A stretch of DNA of 64,000 nt. Origin: JAPUDS01 sp964536265 (GTDB taxonomy: Bacteria > Patescibacteriota > Saccharimonadia > Saccharimonadales > Saccharimonadaceae). Positions within the stretch are counted from its first letter, which is position 1. Every line of letters begins with the position of its first letter. This document shows, piece by piece, positions 34,226-41,870 of this stretch. The stretch is from NCBI GenBank assembly GCA_964536265.1, contig CAZHVV010000002.1:68713-132712 (forward strand), in the 5' to 3' direction. The position numbers and the translations under genes are program-made. Under the pieces are notes generated by a model that was not told the origin of the DNA, ran no database searches, and saw only the letters and a list, made by a program, of their open reading frames with translations.

Positions 34226-34233
34226 CCTCTTAA

Positions 34234-34833
34234 CTAGTCGCGCAGATATTTCCGAGTGAAACGGGGAGAAAGTTTTTTGACTGCATAGTATGAACTAGCG
34301 CCAATAAAACCCCATAACCCCCCGTATAACAGGTCAACCATCGTGTCATACAGATCATTCTGCTGGAAAAATGTGCCCAGAAATAGGTCGGAACCAAACT
34401 CGTAAAGTTCCCATATGAGCGCAACAAAGACCGCAAACAGTGTTGCCAAGCCAATTCGCACCCATACAGGCAGTTTTGGTGCCCATATACGCGCCAAATG
34501 GTCAGCGAGAACTACACCGAAAAGCCCAAATAGCACCCCGGAAATACCGTGCATCCAGTCATCCCATGGCCACCATTTACCATACATGCCATACCCAAAT
34601 CCTAAACATGAGCCAAGTACCATGAAAATTGCTAGCAAAAATACAAGCCAACTCGGAACAAGCCCGAACATATGTCTGGCATACAACGCGAGTAGAGCAA
34701 CAATCAACGCACCAGCGATAATATAGCCTCCAACTCGCGAATGACCTGCAGCAACCTGCCATAGGCCATAGGCGGTCATACCAACAATCGAAATGCGTGT
34801 TGCCCAGACATAGCCTGCATCAACACGACTCAT
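34234..34833 (-). CDS. Multi-span membrane protein (DUF2238/YjdF-like)
   Basis: 199 residues with about six hydrophobic segments. The conserved features WPWDDWMHGISGVLFGLFG, IWELYEFGSDLF and NDLYDTMVDLLYGGLWG fit the DUF2238/YjdF family of unknown function (acidic and His residues at membrane edges). Starts right after the mscL stop, so they are co-transcribed. Transport or envelope role unknown. Confidence 0.72.
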   Translation of the reverse strand: MSRVDAGYVWATRISIVGMTAYGLWQVAAGHSRVGGYIIAGALIVALLALYARHMFGLVPSWLVFLLAIFMVLGSCLGFGYGMYGKWWPWDDWMHGISGVLFGLFGVVLADHLARIWAPKLPVWVRIGLATLFAVFVALIWELYEFGSDLFLGTFFQQNDLYDTMVDLLYGGLWGFIGASSYYAVKKLSPRFTRKYLRD

Positions 34834-35229
34834 TTACTTGTCCTTCTTTTTATCGATTCGGTCAAGCTTGAGGAAATTAATGAGAATGTAGATAACGACC
34901 GCTGTCGCAATCAGAGTTATAGCAGAGCTAACAAATGCCCCCCATTTAAAATCAGCATCTCTTCCCCATAGTTCAATATGCCATGATGCATCAGTCAATG
35001 TCGTCGAACCAACCAGGAACTGGACAACTGGGTTAATAAATCCTTCGACAAGCTTTTTGACAGTATCACCTGCAGCTGCGCCGATTGCCAGACCAACCGC
35101 CAGACCAATCACACCTTGCTCGCGAAGAAATACCATGAAACCGGAGCCGTGATCTTTCAGCGTGCCTGCGGCTTTCGTCCTAGCTTGTAGAACTCGCGCT
35201 TTTGCAGCTTCTTTTTTTGATGTTGCCAC
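34834..35229 (-). CDS. mscL: Large-conductance mechanosensitive channel
   Basis: 131 residues from the GTG at 35229, chosen because AAAGGAG is 8 bases before it; the frame continues to an ATG at 35265. Pore helix FLREQGVIGLAVGLAIGAAAG matches the MscL first transmembrane segment, followed by FINPVVQFLVG; the second span is ~88-115 and ends in a basic tail. It opens under membrane tension to release solutes in osmotic downshock. The N-terminal ~22 residues are longer and more basic than usual. Confidence 0.88.
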   Translation of the reverse strand: MATSKKEAAKARVLQARTKAAGTLKDHGSGFMVFLREQGVIGLAVGLAIGAAAGDTVKKLVEGFINPVVQFLVGSTTLTDASWHIELWGRDADFKWGAFVSSAITLIATAVVIYILINFLKLDRIDKKKDK

Positions 35230-35311
35230 GAATACCGCTCCTTTCATCTCTGTAATATTTGTCATTATAACTGGTTAAGAGAGAAAAAGCCAAGGAGGAG
35301 AAAATTGGGGG

Positions 35312-35354
35312 CTCTTGGTGGCGGGGTAGCATGTTACGCGCCCGCCACCAAGAG
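35312..35354 (-). terminator. Large GC-rich hairpin after the 50-residue gene
   Basis: CTCTTGGTGGCGGG (35312-35325), 15-base loop, CCCGCCACCAAGAG (35341-35354): a perfect 14-bp stem. On the minus strand it is followed by CCCCCAATTTTCTCC, so the U tract is weak. It lies 17 bases after the stop of the small gene and before mscL. Terminator or RNA-stability element. Confidence 0.6.
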
Positions 35355-35370
35355 TAAGTACTGACCGAGC

Positions 35371-35523
35371 TCAGCTGATGCGCCAGCCTGTCAGTACGAC
35401 TAGTTGGCTCTGCACTGTGTCGTAGTAGTCTTGGCGGACTTCTCCACCTTTCCACCAGTTACGCAGTGCGGCTCCGCGCCGTTTCAGCCACGACGGTGAC
35501 TGTGGGGGCGATGATTCGGACAT
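35371..35523 (-). CDS. Small 50-residue basic protein, unknown
   Basis: Start at 35523 fixed by a perfect AAGGAGGAG about 3 bases upstream; the frame extends to 35565 but without a site. Begins MSESSPPQSPSWLKRRGAA, then LRNWWKGGEV and ends LVVLTGWRIS. Trp- and Arg-rich, amphipathic, no signal peptide. Supported by a good promoter (35706-35734), a long structured leader and a strong hairpin after the stop. Base composition is richer in GC than its neighbours. Function unknown. Confidence 0.6.
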   Translation of the reverse strand: MSESSPPQSPSWLKRRGAALRNWWKGGEVRQDYYDTVQSQLVVLTGWRIS

Positions 35524-35543
35524 AACTCCTCCTTGTGAATGGT

Positions 35544-35623
35544 TGGGCTTGTGGCCCATCTTCATCCTTCCGGAAACGAAAAGTGCCGAGGGATCTTCCT
35601 CGGCAACGTTTCTTGTGATTTCC
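35544..35623 (-). promoter_or_regulatory. Structured leader of the 50-residue gene
   Basis: The predicted transcript from about 35699 has a ~175-base leader. Visible stems: TGGGC/GCCCA (35544-35558), GCCGAGG/CCTCGGC (35585-35604, loop GATCTT), and an outer GGAAA/TTTCC pairing (35572-35623) that would enclose the second. The ribosome site lies just after the first stem. It could be a cis-regulatory RNA; no known riboswitch was recognised. Confidence 0.45.
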
Positions 35624-35705
35624 AGAAAAACTAACTTGCCGAGGGCGCGTTGAACTCAATTAGTACTAGTAGTTGTGAGTCCGTGCGTGCCTTTGACATG
35701 CCGCA

Positions 35706-35734
35706 AGTATAACGACTATCGCAACAACTTACAA
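35706..35734 (-). promoter_or_regulatory. Promoter of the 50-residue gene
   Basis: Minus-strand TTGTAA (35729-35734), 17-base spacer, TATACT (35706-35711). The -35 overlaps the end of argS. Confidence 0.6.
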
Positions 35735-37372
35735 CCGCTCAGGAGCAGCAATGCCTAAAATACCAAGTCCACTACTAAGAGTCCTGCTATATAGCTCAAC
35801 TAACCCAAGTCGTACCACTTCCCTATCGTCACCGATGATGCGGCATTGTTCGTAGAAACGATTAAATTCTTGTGCGAGTTCGTACAAATACGTGCAGACA
35901 TAGTGCGGCAATAATTCGTCGACAGCTCGCTCAATCACCTCATTTGCTTCAGTAATTTTCAACAGCAAACTGCGCTCGTTTTCGTCAAATTGTGGATGGT
36001 CAAGGATGAACCGTGAACTGTTCGATTTCTCTAAAATCGAACAAGCCCTAGCATGCGCGTACTGCAAGTACGGGCCACTGTTCCCCTGAATACTCACCGA
36101 CTCGCTGATATCAAAGACAACATCTCCGCCAATACGCACTTTCAAAAACGCGTAGCGAAGTGCACCTGCAACAACATCCTCGGTCGGTTCACCGCCGCGC
36201 GCGCGAATTGCCTCGGCCACTTGGTCAAACAACCAGGCGATTTCAACGATGTCACCATCACGCGAGCTCATTTTGCCGCTCGTAAGTTTCACTGTTCCTG
36301 TTGGGATATTCACTGTCACATCTTTCAGCTCCGTCATTGCCAAGCCGGCGGCCGCTATGACACCCTTGAAATAATCTTTCTGCTCCTCAGCGGTCACAAT
36401 ATAGCTTTTGTTCGGATGATACTGTTCATTTTTCAGCTGCATAAGCCCCAAATCACGCGCGCCATACAATCCCTGGCCATTTCTGTTGACGAACACGTTG
36501 TCGAACGAGCCATAATCACTTCCTTTAAATATCAGGGCGCCGTCGCTCTCCTGAAAAACCTTTGGAACATTGTCACGCACAATCTTGACACCACGAGCAT
36601 CCGCATCGCTTTCCAAAAATCTCCTGACAACAGGTTTGTTGCCAAGCCGCGCCACTATCGCATCAATCTGCTCAAAGCTCCAGTTGAAAACCGTCTCATA
36701 GATTGCCGCATACACTGGATTCTCACGCGTAAATGACTGTTTCGCTAGCTCATCAATCTCAGCCTTGGCTGTTTCGTCTTCTTTATACGCCTTCGCACCC
36801 TCGGCATACATACGGCTCATAAAACTATTACGTTCTACTTCTGGAACGTCCTGTAGCCTCTCTGGCTGGTTTTCGGTATAGCGTAGTAACGCATACATGC
36901 TTTTGCCAACATGCAGCCCTACATCACCGTGGTAGCTCACGCGATACGTATGTGCCCCGCTCACTTCGAGTAAATTCGCAATACTATCAGCCACAATTGC
37001 ATTGAACGCATGGCCAATATGCATTGCTTTGAATGGGTTTGGATTGTTCGTCTCTATAACAACGGTTTCGGCTTGGCGTTGCTGCGTTAGCTGTTCGTCT
37101 ACAAGTTCTCGAAGTACCTCGTCAGTCAAAGTGATATTAATAAAACCAGGCCCTGCGACTTCAACGCGAGCTATCTCAGTGTTGTCCTGAAGTTTTTCGG
37201 CTAGCTCATCAGCAATCTCGCGTGGATTACGCCCAAGTTTCCCTGCCAGTTGCAACGCGACATTTGTTGAAAAATCACCAAACTGTGGTTCAGGACGTGT
37301 AAGCTCAGCAGCAGCTTCAGTCCCATACAGTTTATTCACCGCCCGAGACACCGCTTCAATAATGTTCTTCAT
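35729..37372 (-). CDS. argS: Arginine--tRNA ligase
   Basis: 547 residues from the ATG at 37372; an ATG at 37381 overlaps the -10 box. Class I synthetase: the HIGH-type motif is AMHIGHAFNAIVADS and the KMSK position reads GKMSSRDGD (KMSS), as in many ArgRS. The N-terminal additive domain (~1-90) and C-terminal anticodon-binding DALR domain are present. Divergent from sucCD with overlapping promoters. tRNA-Arg(GCG) lies in this window at 62002. Confidence 0.96.
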   Translation of the reverse strand: MKNIIEAVSRAVNKLYGTEAAAELTRPEPQFGDFSTNVALQLAGKLGRNPREIADELAEKLQDNTEIARVEVAGPGFINITLTDEVLRELVDEQLTQQRQAETVVIETNNPNPFKAMHIGHAFNAIVADSIANLLEVSGAHTYRVSYHGDVGLHVGKSMYALLRYTENQPERLQDVPEVERNSFMSRMYAEGAKAYKEDETAKAEIDELAKQSFTRENPVYAAIYETVFNWSFEQIDAIVARLGNKPVVRRFLESDADARGVKIVRDNVPKVFQESDGALIFKGSDYGSFDNVFVNRNGQGLYGARDLGLMQLKNEQYHPNKSYIVTAEEQKDYFKGVIAAAGLAMTELKDVTVNIPTGTVKLTSGKMSSRDGDIVEIAWLFDQVAEAIRARGGEPTEDVVAGALRYAFLKVRIGGDVVFDISESVSIQGNSGPYLQYAHARACSILEKSNSSRFILDHPQFDENERSLLLKITEANEVIERAVDELLPHYVCTYLYELAQEFNRFYEQCRIIGDDREVVRLGLVELYSRTLSSGLGILGIAAPERL

Positions 37373-37379
37373 TGTTTCC

Positions 37380-37385
37380 ATTATA
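37380..37385 (-). promoter_or_regulatory. argS -10 box, predicted leaderless
   Basis: Minus-strand TATAAT ending 7 bases before the argS ATG. It overlaps the opposite-strand TATACT (37382-37387) of sucCD, so the two polymerases cannot bind together. Confidence 0.6.
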
Positions 37386-37387
37386 CT
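37382..37387 (+). promoter_or_regulatory. sucCD -10 box, predicted leaderless
   Basis: TATACT ending 6 bases before the ATG at 37394; no ribosome site. Confidence 0.6.
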
Positions 37388-37393
37388 AGTAGA

Positions 37394-39421
37394 ATGCAAC
37401 TCCTCGAACATCAAGCCAAAGAGTTACTTAAAAAAGCCGGTGCACCCCTGGCAGATAGTGTTGTTGTCTATAGCCCTGTCGAGCTTGAGGCAATAGCTCT
37501 TCCCTTCCCGCTTGTTGTCAAAAGCCAGGTCCCAGTCGGCGGTCGTGGCAAACTTGGCGGTATCACACTCGTTAAAAACAAACCTGAGCTCGAAAAAGCC
37601 TATCACGCTATCATGGCGCTCGATATCAAGGGTCACACACCAGACTGTGTGCTGGTCGAAACCGCTCTCGATATCAAACAGGAACTGTACCTAGCATTAC
37701 GAGTTGACCGCGATAAGCGCCGAGTCGAATATATCGTCTCACGCGAGGGTGGAATTGAAATTGAATCACATAGTTCATCTACCATGAGCATTCCGGTGGA
37801 GACCGCTGACCGTTCTGTTCTCATAGGAAAATTATTGGATTTGCCTGAGATAGCCTGTATTCCTCTTCTCGAAGCACTCGAACGATGTTTATACGACAAC
37901 GACCTACTCCTCCTTGAAATTAACCCACTGGCTGTTACATCGTCTGGCGAACTCGTCTGTGCCGATGCAAAAGCTACAGTTGATGACAATGCCCGTTTCC
38001 GCCATCCAGACTTCTCGTGGCCAGACGAGTCAAGTATTAAACCTCTTGGCGGCAGTATCGGCGTCATCGCCAACGGCGCCGGTATGGCCATGAGTACCAT
38101 GGACACAATTTATGCAGCTGGTGCCCGCCCCGCTAACTTCCTCGATATTGGTGGTGGCACGGGCGAGGATGTTTTCGTCAAAAATCTTCGTGAAATAACT
38201 ACGTTGCCCGGAGTGACGAGCATTATCATCAATATTTTTGCTGGTATTACTCGCTGCGATGACATTGCCCGCGGTATCATCGCCGCAAAAAAGCAAATTC
38301 CCGACCTTGTTCCTCTCTTCATCCGGCTTGAGGGTACAAACCGTGATGAAGCCGCTCAACTACTTCAAGACGCCGACATAGAACTCCAACCCGACCTAAA
38401 AACATGCATCGAACTTGTATTACTTGCAGAGCCTGGCGATAAGCGAGTAGTATCAACCGACGCACCGACCTCTTTTTCTGAAGACTCTGTCTTTCCGGCA
38501 GAGCGAGGCAAGACAAATCAGCAATTAGCGCCGAGCGAGTCTGAAGAAAAAGAAGGTGGGAGTGTCAATCAAACAATGTTCGACAACCACTCGGTTATCA
38601 TTCAAGGCATTACCGGCCATCATGGCTCATTTCACGCGAAAGGCATGATTGACGCTGGCACGAACATTGTTGCTGGCGTTACCCCAGGAAAAGCCGGTGA
38701 AATCGTCCATGATATACCTGTATATAACACTGTCGCCGATGCAGTCACGGCTCATAGCGCAACCGCGTCCGTCATCTTCGTCCCTGCTCGTTTTGCAAAG
38801 GACGCTATGCGTGAAGCAATTGAGGCAGGCATACGACTTATTGTCTGTATCACCGAAGGAATTCCTATCCACGATATGCTCGCCGTACGCGAGCATGCCA
38901 AAGAAAAGGGTGTCGTGATTGTAGGGCCTAACTGTCCGGGACTCATTGTCCCAGCGTCACATAAACTCGGTATCATTGCGGCGCACATCACATCACCTGG
39001 CGCAACAACCGTCATTTCGCGCTCTGGAACACTGACATACGAACTTGCTGACGCTCTCACTAAAAAAGGAATCGGCCAGCGTATTATTCTCGGCATTGGC
39101 GGCGACCCAGTACAAGGTATGAATTTTGTCGAAGCACTCGAAATCGCTGAACACGACCCAGGAACCGAACAAATCATCATGGTTGGCGAAATTGGCGGGG
39201 AAAGCGAACAAATGGCAGCTGATTTTATAGCCGAATATGTCACGAAGCCAGTCTACGGTCTGGTTGTTGGACACTCACTCCCTGCCGGTCAGACCTTCGG
39301 CCACGCTGGTGCAATCGTCGGCTCGCGAGGCGAATCGGCCGACGACAAAACCACCTACATGGCCACAAAAGGCATTCACATGAGCGCTACGCTTGACGCA
39401 CTCATCCAAATAATCATGTAA
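37394..39421 (+). CDS. sucCD: Fused succinyl-CoA synthetase-type beta and alpha subunits
   Basis: 675 residues. Residues 1-~345 are a SucC-type ATP-grasp beta subunit (MQLLEHQAKELLKKAG, VPVGGRGKLGGI, LLLEINPL, NGAGMAMSTMDTI, NFLDIGGG). A Ser/Glu-rich linker (~345-395) follows. Residues ~395-675 are a SucD-type alpha subunit (VIIQGITGHHGSFHAKGM, VGPNCPGLI) with the phospho-His in FGHAGAIVGSRGES. The beta-alpha order matches the start of ATP-citrate lyase and is opposite to most archaeal ADP-forming acetyl-CoA synthetases. Substrate-level ATP from a CoA thioester is the likely role; whether succinyl-CoA or another is unknown. An internal ATG at 38577 with GGTGGGAG upstream could also give a free alpha subunit. 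Confidence 0.88.
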   Translation: MQLLEHQAKELLKKAGAPLADSVVVYSPVELEAIALPFPLVVKSQVPVGGRGKLGGITLVKNKPELEKAYHAIMALDIKGHTPDCVLVETALDIKQELYLALRVDRDKRRVEYIVSREGGIEIESHSSSTMSIPVETADRSVLIGKLLDLPEIACIPLLEALERCLYDNDLLLLEINPLAVTSSGELVCADAKATVDDNARFRHPDFSWPDESSIKPLGGSIGVIANGAGMAMSTMDTIYAAGARPANFLDIGGGTGEDVFVKNLREITTLPGVTSIIINIFAGITRCDDIARGIIAAKKQIPDLVPLFIRLEGTNRDEAAQLLQDADIELQPDLKTCIELVLLAEPGDKRVVSTDAPTSFSEDSVFPAERGKTNQQLAPSESEEKEGGSVNQTMFDNHSVIIQGITGHHGSFHAKGMIDAGTNIVAGVTPGKAGEIVHDIPVYNTVADAVTAHSATASVIFVPARFAKDAMREAIEAGIRLIVCITEGIPIHDMLAVREHAKEKGVVIVGPNCPGLIVPASHKLGIIAAHITSPGATTVISRSGTLTYELADALTKKGIGQRIILGIGGDPVQGMNFVEALEIAEHDPGTEQIIMVGEIGGESEQMAADFIAEYVTKPVYGLVVGHSLPAGQTFGHAGAIVGSRGESADDKTTYMATKGIHMSATLDALIQIIM

Positions 39422-39425
39422 CTAT

Positions 39426-41099
39426 TTATTTCTTTTTGATGATTTGTTTTATGGCAGCCCACATCGATGCTGGTTTGGACACGTAAGCCTTTTCTTCATC
39501 CGTAAGTGGGCGCCCGATTTTCTTCTCAACTACTTTTACACTCGCCCCACCACTGAGAACTCTTTCAATATTATAGGGGTCAAAATAGCTCGCTTCAGTA
39601 CTTGCCACTACGCTATCCATATCAATATGAGCGCCAGCCTCACGAAGATCAGAGAGATAAAAGATAATTGTATAAGTATCAAGATGCGCCACAAGGTGAT
39701 TAACATCCGCGCCAGCCTGGAGAAGTTGTTTCAGGTGACCTGAAAGATGGCCAGGGTTCAACTCTGCTACGAGGTTGTTAACATCAGCACCTGCCTCGAG
39801 AAGCTGAGAAATATACGTGCCTCGTTCCCAGTCGTTTAATGCCGGTACTAATTCGTCAACCAGCCCTGCCTCCTGAAATTGCTTGATATGATCTGTGATT
39901 TTTGTCTTGAAATCTATTGGGCGTGGATCCCGAGCATAGGTATCAATAAATTTAATCTTCTCATCAAACTCATATAGAAACCTGAGTTCATCAATCGTGA
40001 ATTGCTCCCCGGCCTGAAACTTGCGGTCCATAGCGATCAATGTTTGTTTATCCTCAAACGCATCTAGATAATCTTCCCCACCCGGAAGGCTTTTCACTTT
40101 TTCTACTACAGTTGGGATAAGGCTGTCTTCAACGTACTGCCTGCTGCCACCTTTGAGCCCAGAAATCTCGGCCACCCTACCCTCTGCCATACGAATAGAA
40201 GCAGCTGCAGTTGGGCTCAATGAACCAGTTTGTGAGTCCTTTAAGTGAAAAAGAATAAATTTGCTGTCTGGAAAACTTAGGTATTTTTGGGCCATTTCCT
40301 CCCCGGCGATACACCACGGCGTTCCTTGGGCGGCTTGGGTAATCGCCTTAACATCGTTAGCTGTATACTGTCGCCATTCACCTCTGACATCTTCTGGTCT
40401 TTCGGGAGTTGGAATAACTGCTTTATTCTCCAATAAGAAACTCGAGTAGATTTTGTTGAAATTGCCCCCCTGAACACTATTGAGCAATGTCGCATCATCG
40501 AGCTGCTCATTCTCACCATGCACCTTCTTGACGGCATCGTACGTCCGAGCCAAAGCAGATGGGTCAAGCTGCGGGAAAGGCGCAATCGTACTTTCGTCAC
40601 GAGTACGATACCGTCCTGTTTTTTTATCGAATACGCCAAGCTTCGACATACCATCGAGCGCATAGACCTTAAACCAGGTCGGATATTGATCACTAGTTTG
40701 ATTAAGATATTCTGTCCACGATTCTATGCCCGTGCGCTGTGAACCTTGAAGTTGTCGTACAACTTCTGCCTTCGATGACGGGCCGATATTAACTTCAAAC
40801 CCGTTATCCCTAGCAAGCTGTACTTGCTGACTCCAATAACTTTCGGGAATATTCTCAGGCTTAACAACCAACTCGTTAGTGACATGTTCTATCAGGCGTT
40901 CTTTAGTTTTAGAGTCTTGCTCAAGTTCTTCAAGACGGAAAAAATACGCTCCGAGTTTACGTTCACGACTCTTGGTCGTCTGTACGCCTTGGTGTTCAAG
41001 ACGATCATGAAGACGCGCCGAAGACTGGACGATTTCCTTATTGGAGAAATTCGGGCTGAGAGATTGGAAGATTGCTTCGGGAGCTTTTGTGGTGGACAT
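39426..41099 (-). CDS. Unrecognised protein with C-terminal helical repeats
   Basis: 557 residues, soluble. The N-terminal ~330 residues are helical and include TPWCIAGEEMAQKYL followed by a beta strand KFILFHLKD and a SIRMAEGRVAEISGLKGG turn; I do not name this domain. Residues ~420-530 hold three to four ~27-residue repeats of the form LLEAGADVNNLVAELNP and LLQAGADVNHLVAHLD, which resemble half ankyrin repeats and suggest protein binding. No signal peptide. Convergent with sucCD (4-base gap). No Shine-Dalgarno; leader of about 40 bases. Confidence 0.65.
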   Translation of the reverse strand: MSTTKAPEAIFQSLSPNFSNKEIVQSSARLHDRLEHQGVQTTKSRERKLGAYFFRLEELEQDSKTKERLIEHVTNELVVKPENIPESYWSQQVQLARDNGFEVNIGPSSKAEVVRQLQGSQRTGIESWTEYLNQTSDQYPTWFKVYALDGMSKLGVFDKKTGRYRTRDESTIAPFPQLDPSALARTYDAVKKVHGENEQLDDATLLNSVQGGNFNKIYSSFLLENKAVIPTPERPEDVRGEWRQYTANDVKAITQAAQGTPWCIAGEEMAQKYLSFPDSKFILFHLKDSQTGSLSPTAAASIRMAEGRVAEISGLKGGSRQYVEDSLIPTVVEKVKSLPGGEDYLDAFEDKQTLIAMDRKFQAGEQFTIDELRFLYEFDEKIKFIDTYARDPRPIDFKTKITDHIKQFQEAGLVDELVPALNDWERGTYISQLLEAGADVNNLVAELNPGHLSGHLKQLLQAGADVNHLVAHLDTYTIIFYLSDLREAGAHIDMDSVVASTEASYFDPYNIERVLSGGASVKVVEKKIGRPLTDEEKAYVSKPASMWAAIKQIIKKK

Positions 41100-41279
41100 A
41101 CTATAAGCTACTGTTTGTTTTAGTTATGTATAGCTCTATCTTAGCATAGAATTGTAGTTATGTCAATGTTGGCATTGTTCCTTGAGTACGTCGAGGACAT
41201 CAATCCAATAACCATTTCATTACCTCTGTTTCGGCTTATGGTTGACATCTGTTAGCTACTTTGGCACACTACATAGCCT

Positions 41280-41870
41280 ATGGAGTTTACGGAAGAGCAA
41301 CAACAACCTATCGGTATCGAGAAAATAGTTGCTCATCTTGCGGAGATTGCAGCCGCAATTCGAAGTGGCGAATTACCACAAGAAGCTATTGATGAAATCT
41401 CTGACGCAGCTATGGGCATCATTGAAGCCGTCAATGAAAGTCACGGCGTGCCGCCTACTCTCGAAATATTTAGCCCAGAAGAGGAACTCAAGAGAAAGAT
41501 TATCGCTTTCTTTGAGCTAGGCGAAACTTATTCAGTCGAAAGAATAAAACTATACATTTTTGGCACGAAAAATGTTGAACCGAGCGTCCATGAAGCACTT
41601 ATGACCACTCTTCATGATATGCGTGACCAGAAGCGTATCGAACAGTACAGTGGCTTATATATGTCTGTTGCTACTCGAAGTGTTATTTCGCAAATAGTAC
41701 GACAAACAAGGCAAAAACAAGCAGACAAACTTGCCCGTGCGCCTAACCCACCCAGAGAACGAAACCCTGACCGCGACTTACAAAACAGAATACGAGCCGC
41801 TCATTTGGGAGGAGTTGCTGCACAGAAAGCCTCCTCACCAAACAAACCACGGAATGGCAATAAAAGATAA
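41280..41870 (+). CDS. Unrecognised protein with a winged-helix-like segment
   Basis: 196 residues. N-terminal ~65 residues acidic and helical; residues ~75-125 (IAFFELGETYSVERI, HEALMTTLHDM, KRIEQYSGLY) have the spacing of a winged helix-turn-helix; the last ~60 residues are basic and disordered (RERNPDRDLQNRIRAAH, ending NKPRNGNKR). A nucleic-acid-binding role is inferred from this. Its stop abuts the convergent pyrG stop with no gap. No ribosome site and no convincing promoter. Confidence 0.6.
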   Translation: MEFTEEQQQPIGIEKIVAHLAEIAAAIRSGELPQEAIDEISDAAMGIIEAVNESHGVPPTLEIFSPEEELKRKIIAFFELGETYSVERIKLYIFGTKNVEPSVHEALMTTLHDMRDQKRIEQYSGLYMSVATRSVISQIVRQTRQKQADKLARAPNPPRERNPDRDLQNRIRAAHLGGVAAQKASSPNKPRNGNKR

